DNA from: Peribacillus loiseleuriae
GTDB lineage: Bacteria > Bacillota > Bacilli > Bacillales > DSM-1321
NCBI RefSeq assembly: GCF_001183985.1
Contig: NZ_LFZW01000001.1
Span: forward strand, 3,648,059 to 3,712,058
Reading direction: 5' to 3'
Length of the DNA stretch: 64,000 nucleotides
Of this stretch, positions 16,883-26,354 are shown in pieces (the stretch's first letter is position 1; the number at the start of each line of letters is the position of its first letter). A program made the translations under genes and the position numbers. The notes under the pieces are model-generated. The model saw nothing but the letters and a program-made list of their open reading frames with translations, had not been told where the DNA came from and did not search any database.

Positions 16883-18394
16883 TTAAACCCCCATTTTATT
16901 GGCTGTAGCCAAACTTAATATTTTCTCTTGAGTCGCCTCTTTTGGACGAAGTGTTCCTGTTACTTTCCCTTCACTCAGTACAATGATTCGATCACTCATT
17001 CCTAAAACTTCAGGCATTTCCGATGAAATCATAATAATGGAGTATCCTTCTTTCGTAAGTTGATCCATTAACTTATAAATCTCTGTTTTAGCTCCGATAT
17101 CAATTCCCCTAGTCGGTTCATCTAATATTAAAACCTTCGGATCGGTTAACAGCCATTTTGCTAAGACAATTTTCTGCTGGTTCCCACCACTTAGTGTTTC
17201 TACAAGTTGATTTCGACTATATGTTTTAATTTTAAGTTTCTTAATCATGTCATCGACTACTTGGGTTTCTAAATCCCGTTTCATCATGGGTCCTGACGTG
17301 AATTTATGGAGTGATGAGATCGTTATATTTTGCTTCACAGACATAGGCAAGACGAGCCCTTCTTCTTTCCTATCTTCTGTTACAAAAGCAATTCCATGTT
17401 TAATCGCATCTTTTGGTCCTTTTATTTTTACTTCTTTATTTTTTAGTTTGATGATTCCACTCTCGATAGGGATCATACCAAAGATTGCTTTGGCAATTTC
17501 TGTTCGGCCCGCTCCCATCAATCCAGTCAACCCCAAAATTTCGCCTTCTTTTAATTGAAAACTAACATTTTGAAAGTATCCTTTAGCAGAAATCCCTTCT
17601 ACACTAAGAGCGATTTGATCTTTTACTGACTTACTTCTTTCAGGAAAAATATCCGTTAGCTCTCTCCCTACCATTTGCTTAATTAATGAATCATGATCAA
17701 GCGTTTTTGCTAAGTTCGTAGAAATATATTCTCCATCACGAAATATCGTAATATCATCCGCAATTTGGAAAATTTCATCCATCTTATGTGAAATATAAAT
17801 AATGCCTTTTCCTTCGTTTTTTAATCGATTAATAATACTAAACAGTTGTTCTACTTCTTTATCTGCAAGAGAAGAAGTAGGTTCATCCATAATGATTACT
17901 TTCGAATCATATGAAACAGCTTTTACAATCTCGACCATTTGAATCTCAGAAACACTTAATTCTTTCATTCTCTGTTTAGGATCAATCGATAAACCAAGGC
18001 TTTCAAACATCTTTTTCGTATCTTTATACATTTTCGGATAGTTCACTAAATGAATTTTAGGATAAACGGGCTCTCTTCCTAAAAAAATATTTTCAGCGAC
18101 AGTCATTTCAAAAATGGGGCTTAATTCTTGATGAATCATCGCAATCCCATTGTCTAAAGCCATTTTAGGATTATCTAGAAAAATTTCGTTTCCTTCTACT
18201 AAAATGGACCCTTCGGTTGGTTTATGGATACCAGATAAAATCTTCATTGCTGTTGATTTCCCTGCTCCATTTTCACCCATGAGTGCATGAACGGTTCCTT
18301 TACGAATCTTTAGACTCACATTGCGAAGGGCCTTAACACCATTAAACACTTTTGAAATCCCTTTCATTTCTACTAATAACTGTTGATCGTACAT
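16883..18394 (-). CDS. Sugar ABC transporter ATPase, double domain (RbsA/XylG type)
   Basis: A 503-residue protein made of two fused ABC domains. The N-terminal half has GENGAGKST and the Walker B VIIMDEPTSSL. The C-terminal half has GLMGAGRTE with a degenerate Walker A, the signature LSGGNQQK and LILDEPTRGID. This arrangement is that of CUT2 ribose/xylose/galactose importers. AAGGAGG precedes the ATG. A LacI-type palindrome lies between it and lacI, giving the transporter genes their own control point. Confidence 0.92.
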   Translation of the reverse strand: MYDQQLLVEMKGISKVFNGVKALRNVSLKIRKGTVHALMGENGAGKSTAMKILSGIHKPTEGSILVEGNEIFLDNPKMALDNGIAMIHQELSPIFEMTVAENIFLGREPVYPKIHLVNYPKMYKDTKKMFESLGLSIDPKQRMKELSVSEIQMVEIVKAVSYDSKVIIMDEPTSSLADKEVEQLFSIINRLKNEGKGIIYISHKMDEIFQIADDITIFRDGEYISTNLAKTLDHDSLIKQMVGRELTDIFPERSKSVKDQIALSVEGISAKGYFQNVSFQLKEGEILGLTGLMGAGRTEIAKAIFGMIPIESGIIKLKNKEVKIKGPKDAIKHGIAFVTEDRKEEGLVLPMSVKQNITISSLHKFTSGPMMKRDLETQVVDDMIKKLKIKTYSRNQLVETLSGGNQQKIVLAKWLLTDPKVLILDEPTRGIDIGAKTEIYKLMDQLTKEGYSIIMISSEMPEVLGMSDRIIVLSEGKVTGTLRPKEATQEKILSLATANKMGV

Positions 18395-18407
18395 TGGGAG
18401 CCTCCTT

Positions 18408-18421
18408 CTTAAACGTTTAAG
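18408..18421. promoter_or_regulatory. LacI-type operator 2
   Basis: CTTAAACGTTTAAG is a perfect 14-bp palindrome with the central CG typical of LacI-family operators. It lies just upstream of the ATPase ribosome site. The same core sits in front of the xylulokinase gene. Confidence 0.8.
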
Positions 18422-18445
18422 TTAAAGGGAAATTGTAGTGGAACA

Positions 18446-19462
18446 TTAAACTGTTCCACATGATTCACGAATAATTAACTTCAATGGCAATGAGGCCGTG
18501 ATAACCTCATCTTTAGTTTTCAATTTATGCAAGGCATGAATTGCCTGCCTTCCCATTTCAAAAGCGGGTTGCGAGACAATCGTCAACTTGGGAGAACTTA
18601 TTTCTTGCCACGGATGATCGTCAAAACCAATAAAACTAATATCTTTTGGAATACTAAGATTTTGTTCTTTTATGGCTTTAAGTGCCCCTATCATGAGCAG
18701 GTGATTCGTCGCAAAAATAGCTGTTGGTGGTGAAGGCAAGTTCATCATTCTCATGACAGCCTGATAGCCCCCATTAATTTGTGCCTTCGTCCCTGTATAG
18801 TTTCCCCCAAATTGAATTAACTCTTCATCAATTTGTATGTTTTGACTACTTAAAGCTTCGACATATCCTTGTTTTCTTTGGACCGTCGTACTAATACCTG
18901 GTGAAGCCAAGATTAACCCAATTCTTTTATGGCCATTTTTCAGCAACTTCTTTGTAGCCTTGTAACATCCGTCAATATTATCTGCCTTTATGACAGGCAA
19001 TTTAACATTTTCTACTTCACGGTCAATTAAAACAATCGGTGCATTTTCTTTTATTTTAGTAGTGCTTAATGTTTCCGATACAGGAGCAAGTATAATCCCA
19101 CTTACTTGTTGTGCTGAAAGCAATTCAATTAACTGATTTTGCCTTTTTTCACTTTCCTCGGAATTAGCGACTACAACCTGCCAGTCATAATATTCACATT
19201 CTTGTTGAATCCCGTCTAATATTTCGGTAAAGAAAGGGTTGTTATCAGGTACAATTAATCCAATTAGCTTACTTTCGCCTCTCTTTAAGCTTCTCGCTGA
19301 TTCATTTCTCGAATAGCCGATTTGTTTGATCACCTCATTGACCCTTTTGATTGTTTCTTCGCTTGCTTCATCCTTATTGTTTAATACATTCGAGACCGTT
19401 GCTATTGAAACATTCGCCTGTTTTGCTACATCATATAGCGTAGGCCGCTTTTTTTGTACCAT
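18446..19462 (-). CDS. LacI-family repressor of the polyol operon
   Basis: A 338-residue regulator with the LacI helix-turn-helix at the N-terminus (TLYDVAKQANVSIATVSNVL). A sugar-binding core of the periplasmic-binding type follows (LIGLIVPDNNPFFTEILDG and ISFIGFDDHPW). It sits inside the operon it should control, between the kinase and importer genes. Identical palindromes upstream of both neighbours (18408 and 20974) are the expected binding sites. The inducer is probably the imported polyol or its ketose. A small hairpin at 18438-18459 overlaps its end. Confidence 0.92.
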   Translation of the reverse strand: MVQKKRPTLYDVAKQANVSIATVSNVLNNKDEASEETIKRVNEVIKQIGYSRNESARSLKRGESKLIGLIVPDNNPFFTEILDGIQQECEYYDWQVVVANSEESEKRQNQLIELLSAQQVSGIILAPVSETLSTTKIKENAPIVLIDREVENVKLPVIKADNIDGCYKATKKLLKNGHKRIGLILASPGISTTVQRKQGYVEALSSQNIQIDEELIQFGGNYTGTKAQINGGYQAVMRMMNLPSPPTAIFATNHLLMIGALKAIKEQNLSIPKDISFIGFDDHPWQEISSPKLTIVSQPAFEMGRQAIHALHKLKTKDEVITASLPLKLIIRESCGTV

Positions 19463-19491
19463 ATACTATCTCCCTCTACTATCCGATTACA

Positions 19492-20958
19492 TTATTTACT
19501 GGATAACTGCTTATATAAGTTCTGATACTTATGAAAGCTCTCTTTATATAGAAAATAATGATCTGTGTTAGGGGTTATTATAACATCATCTGCTCCATTC
19601 GTTACTTCATCAGGTTCTCTCCAATGACCAATTCCCATTCCAGCTAAGATTGCAGCACCAATAGCCGGTCCTTCAAATCGCGCGGATTTTTTTAGCTTAA
19701 CACCTATGACATCTGATAATATTTGACTCCAAATCTCACTTTTTATTGCACCACCCGTAATCACAAATGATTCAGGGGAAGCTATATTTTTTATCAGTTC
19801 ATGACAGTCTTTCAAACTATATGAAACCCCTTCCAACACAGCTCGTACAAAATCACCTTTACGATGAGTCAAATTCATTCCGTTAAAACCGCCTCTGGCC
19901 GTCGAATCATTATGTGGTGTCCGTTCACCTGATAAATATGGCGTGAAAATTAGTCCGTTTGCACCCGCTTTTACATCTCTTGCTTTTACTATTAAGTCTT
20001 CATAGTCTTCCGCCAATTCAAAAGCTTTCCTAAACCACTTTAACGACTCTCCCGCAGTTAACGTAACTCCCATTGCATACCATGTATTCGGTAAAGCATG
20101 GCAAAATATGTGCAACGAAGAATTTGTTTTTGTCAGCAACTCTTTATCAGGCCTTTTATTAATTGGCACCAATACAACTCCCGAAGTACCTACACTAATA
20201 AGCCCTTTATTTTCATTAAAGACACCGTTTCCAATTGCCGCCGCAGCATTATCCGCAGCCCCAGCTACAACAGGAGTCCCTTCCTTTAACCCGATGGCTC
20301 TTGCGGCCGTACTACCAAGCTTTCCAATCACGTCTATGCTTTCATAGACCGGTGGAAACCACTCAGGATTAAGTTCAAGTTCATGGATAAGATCCTTATT
20401 CCACTTTCTGTTATAAACATTAAAAATTCCTGTACCACTCGCATCTGTAACGTCTGTTGCCTTAACACCTGTCAATTTATAATTGATAAAATCTTTAGGC
20501 ATCATAATCGTAGCGATTCGTTTGTAAGCTTCTGGCTCATTTCTTTTTAACCAAATCATTTTAGGAAGAGTAAAACCAGGGAAAAGAGTATTCATGGTTA
20601 AAGAGCGAAACCTCTCTTCACCAATTGTCTCTAAAACTTCTTTACATTCTTTTTCGGTTCTTTGATCATTCCAAAGAATGGCCTTTCGTATGACCTGGCC
20701 ATTAGCATCTAATAAAACACTGCTATGCATTTGACCAGTGACGCCAATTGCCTCTACAAATGAGGGGTCATTATGTATAAATAAAGTCTTTAAAGCCTTT
20801 TTTACCGCAAGCCACCATTCTTCAGGATCATGCTCCGTCCAACCTTCTTTCGGAACATCAAATGAATAGGAAACTTCACAAGACTCTATCATTTTTCCTT
20901 CTTTATTAAGTAAGATGACTTTTGTGCCACCTGATCCAATATCAATACCTAGAAACAT
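19492..20958 (-). CDS. xylB: Xylulokinase-like FGGY carbohydrate kinase
   Basis: A 488-residue FGGY kinase phosphorylating a ketopentose, most likely D-xylulose to xylulose 5-phosphate. It has GIDIGSGGTK (ATP phosphate loop), VTGQMHSSVLLD (the xylulokinase form of the substrate loop), ILWNDQRTEKE, GAADNAAAAIGNG with the catalytic Asp and the C-terminal FVITGGAIKS. Length matches XylB. It is the first gene of the operon, with promoter and operator directly upstream and AAGGAGG nine bases before the ATG. A gluconate or ribulose kinase cannot be fully excluded. Confidence 0.88.
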   Translation of the reverse strand: MFLGIDIGSGGTKVILLNKEGKMIESCEVSYSFDVPKEGWTEHDPEEWWLAVKKALKTLFIHNDPSFVEAIGVTGQMHSSVLLDANGQVIRKAILWNDQRTEKECKEVLETIGEERFRSLTMNTLFPGFTLPKMIWLKRNEPEAYKRIATIMMPKDFINYKLTGVKATDVTDASGTGIFNVYNRKWNKDLIHELELNPEWFPPVYESIDVIGKLGSTAARAIGLKEGTPVVAGAADNAAAAIGNGVFNENKGLISVGTSGVVLVPINKRPDKELLTKTNSSLHIFCHALPNTWYAMGVTLTAGESLKWFRKAFELAEDYEDLIVKARDVKAGANGLIFTPYLSGERTPHNDSTARGGFNGMNLTHRKGDFVRAVLEGVSYSLKDCHELIKNIASPESFVITGGAIKSEIWSQILSDVIGVKLKKSARFEGPAIGAAILAGMGIGHWREPDEVTNGADDVIITPNTDHYFLYKESFHKYQNLYKQLSSK

Positions 20959-20973
20959 TTCATCATACCTCCT

Positions 20974-20993
20974 TTACTTAAACGTTTAAGTAA
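20974..20993. promoter_or_regulatory. LacI-type operator 1 (20-bp perfect palindrome)
   Basis: TTACTTAAACGTTTAAGTAA is perfectly self-complementary and shares its 14-bp core with the site at 18408. It starts a few bases downstream of the predicted transcription start, where a bound repressor would block RNA polymerase. Confidence 0.88.
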
Positions 20994-21002
20994 GTTATTC
21001 TT

Positions 21003-21031
21003 ATTAAAATATATTTTCGGAACATTGTCAA
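21003..21031 (-). promoter_or_regulatory. Sigma-A promoter of the polyol operon
   Basis: On the minus strand TTGACA (21031-21026) is followed after exactly 17 bases by TTTAAT (21008-21003). This is a consensus -35 and a good -10. Transcription would start near 20997, just in front of operator 1. Confidence 0.75.
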
Positions 21032-21043
21032 TAAAATTTTTAG

Positions 21044-21570
21044 AATTAACTCTAGCTCCTAGTTTGAGAGACAAGCTGAATGTACTTCCTTATCTCATAT
21101 GAACACTAATTGAGCTAGAGGGTTATTCTGGAAGTGACGGGCACTATTTTTAAGATAGATCTCGGCTTTTTTATGTTGCTGTACAGTTTCGACCGACTGT
21201 GCACTAATGCTTAACTAATAATACCAGGATTATTCACAAAAGTAAATTTATGTAAGATTATACCCTCAAAAATTCTCAACAAAATTCATTAATCCAACAA
21301 TAGAAATTACAGAAGTAATATGTTGTAATTACAAATGTAATTTTACAACTAATACGTTTTTTTTACCAATATAAAATTGAGTCATATTGATTATCATTTC
21401 TCCTCTCTTCTAATTGATCGTTTCGTCACTTTCAATCATAAGAGTAGTTAATTAAAGTGGAAATCATGTCGCCCATTTTTTAATCGAACCGCTTAAAAGT
21501 GGCTCAATTTTAAATTATCAAATACATCTATCAATCTGCAACAACTTTCAGGGCACCACTGTGACTGAAA
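21044..21570. other. Intergenic gap with inverted repeats
   Basis: No gene is visible. AACTCTAGCTC near 21046 pairs with GAGCTAGAGGGTT near 21113, about 55 bases apart, which could fold as a large stem. A degenerate short repeat (GGAAGTGACGGGCAC) follows at 21130-21147, and a 12-bp palindrome TTGTAATTACAA is near 21323. Confidence 0.45.
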
Positions 21571-22330
21571 TCATGTTGTAAATGAAGATTTTCCAGAAAC
21601 CCCTTTCGTTTTCACCTCTTTAAATAAAATTTGCTCACGGGGTTCTTTTTCAGACAAAAGCATATATATTTGGGATCCATAAACTTTTTTCTTTTTGTTA
21701 AAAGGTTGAATGGATACTGACCGTACGTATTTTTCTATGAAATGGTATTGACTCGAAGTTCATTTACCATCCATTCTCATTGTTTCGAGATATTGGCGTA
21801 TATATGGGCATTTTAAACAAATGATGTGTGAACTCCAAATCTTATTCATCATTGCAAGATCTCGCTCTTTCTCCGCATACCGTTTACCTTTTCGTGACAT
21901 CTCTTCATGAAAGGAAGATCCATAAATCTGCTTTTTAGTGAGACCCGCTCTATTTATTATCTCCTCTATATTAGATTCAGTTAGTTGGAGAATCAATTCA
22001 AATCGAAATTGATTCAGTTTTTGAATACCGACCTTGTTTGTGAAAGAATTTCGTAATGTTAGATGCACAATTTCATCCTTTGAATTTACGTCTATGATTT
22101 GAGCCTTGACACATATCCCTCCACATTGTGATTTTTGCAATGCAATCTCATAAAAAATTATTTACATAATATAGCTCTTCGTCCCACAGAAATAATGTTA
22201 AGAGTAATGGAGGAACAGAAACTAGGTACTTCAGTTCCCTTAAGGAATTTTTTGAAGGTAAATGCACTTCATTCTTAGTAACTAGATGAATATCCTTTAT
22301 TGGTATAGTTGCTAATTCTAAGATGTCCAT
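21571..22330 (-). pseudogene. Broken gene, possibly ParB-like fold
   Basis: An ideal site (AAGGAGG, then ATG at 22330) opens a frame MDILELATIPIKDIHLV...WDEELYYVNNF that ends at TGA 22148-22150. Removing one T from the run of six there would join it to YEIALQKSQCGGICVKAQII, which runs to TGA at 21760. Beyond that the same frame stays open for 62 codons, to 21571 (QYHFIEKYVRSVSIQPFNKK...). One gene of about 250 codons with a frameshift and a nonsense change explains all three pieces. The first part (IPIKDIHL...DEELYYVNNFYEIA) loosely recalls ParB/Srx N-domains; I am not sure of that. Confidence 0.55.
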
Positions 22331-23063
22331 ACAATCAACCTCCTTACTCCGTTATACGAGCTAGGTAGATTGCCTCAGAACAAAAACATCAGGAATTATT
22401 TCTCACTTGAACCATTAACTCTGGTAAATGGAGGAAACTCACTTATCTTGGTAAAGTACTAAGATATAGTTGGATTTTAGAAATTGGTTTAATGTTAGGT
22501 ATATTGACAGCCATTATTGCATAAAATATATTGATTTTAGTGATCAGGCCTATGTTCCTTACGAGGACTGGGCTATTTTTATGAGGTGAAAAGTAATAAA
22601 CCATTCCAAACGCATCATTGGGAATGAACTATTAATAATGGTCCCACTGCTATGCGTATATTTGAAGGAGAGTATTACTACAATGTTATAAATGGATATA
22701 AAGATTTATTTGTAACTACTCAGCCCATCGCCTTTTAAGCGAGACAAAGAGAGGTTACTGCTAGTAGGCAGTACCTCTGTGAATTAGGAAAAGAGATCAA
22801 TCTTTTCCGCGAAGGTTTTCTACAGTAAACAGTGCAGAAACTATATCCTACCCTTACAATGAATGATTTTTCGCTAGACCATTTTAGTTTATGTACTATC
22901 CGAAAAATTATGAATTTATGATAGTTGTAAAATCACGATTATTCGGGTGAAGACTGGCACGCAAAACACAGTCTCCTATTTTTACAAAACTTGAAGTATG
23001 CTTACAAGTCCATATCGCATAAAATATTAGATACAACAACGGACAAAGGAGGACAAAAAACGA
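22331..23063. other. Gap with gene fragments
   Basis: I see no complete gene. Two short plus-strand stretches look protein-like: one ends near 22524 and is very hydrophobic (ILEIGLMLGILTAIIA), the other ends near 22739 (MRIFEGEYYYNVINGYKDL). Neither has a convincing ribosome site. A degenerate repeat (CGGGTGAAGACTGGCACGC) is at 22944-22962. Confidence 0.4.
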
Positions 23064-23327
23064 ATGGAAAACTATATCTCCCGCGAAGTGAAACAATGGG
23101 TAAATACATATGGTGATGAGATAGAACTTGAAATTTTCGAATACTCACTTTCTATTCACACTAGACAACGTATTTTCCCGATAAGCGATCGTTACTTTAA
23201 AGTAATAGCAACCATATGCCGAGAGGAACCACCTTTTAAAGACTTTTTCGCAACAGGTATGGCTTTCCAAAAAAGTATCGCCATAAAAAAAGCGATTCAA
23301 AATTTGCACAATGAAGCGGCATACTAG
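23064..23327 (+). CDS. Small protein of unknown function
   Basis: An 87-residue ORF preceded by a perfect AAAGGAGG and an ATG. I do not recognise it. It has no signal peptide or membrane segment. The composition is mixed and charged, with an aromatic-rich centre (ISDRYFKVIATICREEPPFKDFF), and looks like a small folded cytosolic protein. It is alone among relics, with a hairpin downstream at 23498. The ribosome site and normal amino-acid use make it a likely real gene. Confidence 0.65.
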   Translation: MENYISREVKQWVNTYGDEIELEIFEYSLSIHTRQRIFPISDRYFKVIATICREEPPFKDFFATGMAFQKSIAIKKAIQNLHNEAAY

Positions 23328-23497
23328 AATTCACCTAATCGCTTTATACTTTAATGAATTAGCTGAAAGATGTTAACAAGAAACCGTTCTTGGATGCCCG
23401 TTTGATAGAAAATTTAAAAAAACTGAGATAGAGTGTATGTGAATGGGTGATGTTGTTATACATAAAGAGATGTTTATTCAGCACTCGCTCCTACTAA

Positions 23498-23532
23498 AAG
23501 ACCTTGAAAGGTATTTAGCCAATCAAGGTCTT
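23498..23532. terminator. Hairpin, possible terminator
   Basis: AAGACCTTGA and TCAAGGTCTT are exact complements over 10 bp around a 15-base loop. On the minus strand the stem is followed by TTTAG. The T run is weak, so function is uncertain. Confidence 0.4.
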
Positions 23533-23774
23533 ACATATAACAACTAATCTTTTAACGTTAATATTTCTTCAAACTGTCTATGCTTAAAGACATAAGTTTC
23601 CCTTGCCCTTCAAGACTCGCTACGAGTGAATAGCTAGTTCCTTCTCGGTGGGAATTCCGCCCACTATAGCAACCTAGGCTCCGTCACTCTGACAGGCACA
23701 CAAAACTAGATTGGTCATGCTTATCCCACTGCCTGCATAAGTAAGCCGATTATCAGGAAGAATCTTAACCCTAT

Positions 23775-24015
23775 TACAATGGCTTTAGCGTTAAGTAAAC
23801 GGTTAAATACAATGTTACATCTGACTCACTGTATAACGGTAAGGAAATAAAGAAAATACCAGAGCCCACATTATAATTGTTTGCTTAACAACTTCGGTCT
23901 TACATAGTCTATGACTTTTGCATAATATCCATTAATTTAGCCGACAGTTCTTCTACTCATTCATTTACAGTTACGCTTGATTCTGACTTACCTCTACTTC
24001 TTCATTCAATGCTTA
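23775..24015 (-). repeat. Decayed small-ORF repeat, copy 2
   Basis: The minus strand contains SVTVNE, stop, VEELSAKLMDIMQKS, stop. This is the C-terminal half of the ORF seen in copies 1 (3068-3350) and 3 (36465-36620). The sequence beyond the stop also matches copy 1 back to ATTACAATG near 23775. Confidence 0.6.
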
Positions 24016-24286
24016 GGGACTTAAAATATTGTTATAAACACTGCCAATAGGCAAGTCTAAACATAAAGAAATATTGGGTTCTAATGGAAGGGGTGATTTG
24101 TCATCATGGGGAAGTTTTCAACTTACCATACCATAGATAGCACAATTCCCACCAATCATTCAGCTACAGTTTACGGGTATTATGATTCGTTTTCTGTATA
24201 TTTTTGTCTGTTTTAAAGAACTAAATGTACTTTATAATGAATTAATGCTATATTATCTACACAAGCAGCTCTTATGGAGGGAAAAT

Positions 24287-25474
24287 ATGACTAAAAGATA
24301 TGAGGAATTCGACTCATTAAGAGGATTAGCAGCTCTTATTGTATTAATTGGGCATTATATGATGGTATTTCCTGCTTATGAAAGTTACAACTATGAATTA
24401 AATAGTCCTTTCATAGTATATATGATTAAGGAAACCCCTCTTCGTCTGTTCCTCAGTAGCGGCAATGAATCTGTTATTCTTTTTTTTCTATTGAGTGGTT
24501 TCGTTTTGTATCTATCTATTAATAATACTAAGTTCCATTATTCTACATATATTATAAAACGAATTTGCAGAATTTATATCCCTTATCTTGTAGCCATCAT
24601 CATTTCTATTTTAGCTAAAGTGCTTTTAAGTCATAATAACATGCCGTTTATTAGTAACTGGTTTAGTAAATCCTGGACCACTTCAGAAACTCCAACCTTA
24701 TTATTACAACATCTTTTTTTTATCGGGCAGTATAATACAGACTCCTATAACAATGTTATCTGGTCTTTAGTGCACGAAATGAGAATATCAATCCTATTTC
24801 CATTACTGATTTTTCTCTTTATACGGAAAAAGTTCAGATATTCCTTAGTATGTTTTATTATCTTAAGTGTTTGTTCGACTATTTTATTATATTTATTTGG
24901 TTCTAGTGTGAAAATAACTAGCAATCTTTTAAGTTTCCACTACATAACTATTTTTTTAATGGGTTCTTTATTAGCGAAATATCGCCATGTATTAATTAAC
25001 TGTACTCTTAAAATGAAAAAAACAATAAAAATCCTATTGCTAGCGATAGCAATTACTTGTTTTATGTACGAAGGAATCGTTGGTGAAATAGACTTTTTAA
25101 ACAATTATATATTTAGAGACTATGTCGTCTCCGGTGGGGTTTGTATCTTAATGATTCTGAGCCTAGCATCCTTAACACTTTCTACATTTTTAAGATCGAA
25201 AGCACTTACATTCCTTGGGAAAATTTCTTTTAGTCTTTATTTGTATCATCTTATTTCTTTATTCTCATTCATGTATCTATTTTATGATAAATTACCTACC
25301 ATCTTCATTCTAATTCTTTCTTTTTTCTTTTCTTTCTTACTATCCTTTTTGGCTTATCTTTTTGTGGAGAAACCATGTATAAATCTTGGACGGTATCTAA
25401 CTAGATATGGAAAAATCATTGTAAATGTAACAGATACAATCGAGTATCCCATACAAAAAGGAAAAATTAGATAG
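24287..25474 (+). CDS. Acyltransferase 3 family membrane protein (OafA-like)
   Basis: A 395-residue membrane protein with about ten segments. The N-terminal motif FDSLRGLAALIVLIGHY contains the catalytic His of acyltransferase-3 proteins, and the central VIWSLVHEMRIS motif follows. The family moves acetyl or other acyl groups onto extracellular sugars. The start is the ATG at 24287, behind GGAGGG; an ATG 35 codons earlier has no ribosome site. It opens the plus-strand polysaccharide cluster and probably O-acetylates its product. Confidence 0.88.
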   Translation: MTKRYEEFDSLRGLAALIVLIGHYMMVFPAYESYNYELNSPFIVYMIKETPLRLFLSSGNESVILFFLLSGFVLYLSINNTKFHYSTYIIKRICRIYIPYLVAIIISILAKVLLSHNNMPFISNWFSKSWTTSETPTLLLQHLFFIGQYNTDSYNNVIWSLVHEMRISILFPLLIFLFIRKKFRYSLVCFIILSVCSTILLYLFGSSVKITSNLLSFHYITIFLMGSLLAKYRHVLINCTLKMKKTIKILLLAIAITCFMYEGIVGEIDFLNNYIFRDYVVSGGVCILMILSLASLTLSTFLRSKALTFLGKISFSLYLYHLISLFSFMYLFYDKLPTIFILILSFFFSFLLSFLAYLFVEKPCINLGRYLTRYGKIIVNVTDTIEYPIQKGKIR

Positions 25475-25601
25475 ATCGTATCCCCATGTAATAAACTTTC
25501 ACTTTTTTTGCTAAATGAAAGGTAAATAAGAATTAAATACGCGCTAAATATTCGGAATATTCAATCGAATAGTTGATTATCATAGAAAAGTGGTGAATAA
25601 G

Positions 25602-26354
25602 ATGAACGAAAAAGTAAAAATTAAAGATTTGATCCAAATCTTAAAAAAACGATTCTTAATTATTATCCTTACTACACTTTGTATTATTGGAGTAATTTTT
25701 ATTTCGTCCATGTACATAATGAAACCTACTTATCAATACTCGACTCAAATTCTGGCAGGATCTTTAAGTATGGATTCAAAGGATACTTCAATAAATAAAG
25801 TACAAGAAAACAGACAGCTCGCCCTTTCGTATATGGACACCATTAAAAGTCCTACTATCATGATAGCCGTAAAAGAAGAATTACATCTAACTCGTTCAAA
25901 TTATGAGTTACTCAAGCAAGTTTCCGTTACCAATCGAGATAATTCACAAATTATAACGATTTCCGTCAAAGATTCTAATCCAGAGTTAGCTAATGCCATT
26001 GCACAGTCTGTCGCAAAGCAGTCCATAAATAGATTTAAAAATTTTGCAAACGTAAACCAGATTAATATTCTGAATGATTCCAATGTACTTGATGATGCAG
26101 AACTGCTTTTTCCAAAACCTAAATTCGTTATTGCCATTTCAATCGTGATAGGTTTCTTTTCTGGAATAGCTTTGGCGCTTATGCGAGAACATCTTGATGA
26201 TGCAACCTACAGCGATTGTGAACTTGACCGTCTTGGTCTTCCATTGTTAGGACGAGTGAACTTAAACACGAAACGTAAAAAGAAAAAACAAAAAACAGAT
26301 TATAAAACCTTATCCTCAGCGAAACGAGGTGAAGACTTTGACTATAAAGTTTAA
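25602..26354 (+). CDS. Wzz/CapA-type polysaccharide co-polymerase (kinase adaptor)
   Basis: A 250-residue protein with a membrane segment at about residues 17-40 and a second at about 170-195 (KFVIAISIVIGFFSGIALAL), enclosing an extracellular helical region. This is the layout of Gram-positive Wzz adaptors such as YwqC/CapA, which set chain length and activate the partner tyrosine kinase. The ATG at 25602 follows GTGGTGA. It overlaps the next gene by 17 bases, the same overlap as ywqC/ywqD at 62248. Its partner has lost its catalytic motifs, so its activator role is doubtful. Confidence 0.88.
   Translation: MNEKVKIKDLIQILKKRFLIIILTTLCIIGVIFISSMYIMKPTYQYSTQILAGSLSMDSKDTSINKVQENRQLALSYMDTIKSPTIMIAVKEELHLTRSNYELLKQVSVTNRDNSQIITISVKDSNPELANAIAQSVAKQSINRFKNFANVNQINILNDSNVLDDAELLFPKPKFVIAISIVIGFFSGIALALMREHLDDATYSDCELDRLGLPLLGRVNLNTKRKKKKQKTDYKTLSSAKRGEDFDYKV

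Larger units (their letters stand above)
23328..24286. other. Gap of about 950 bases before the first polysaccharide cluster
   Basis: It contains a hairpin (23498-23532), a GC-richer block at about 23600-23720 with short inverted repeats (GTGGGAATTCCGCCCAC) and a CTGACAGGCACAC motif, and decayed repeat copy 2. No intact gene is present. Confidence 0.5.
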
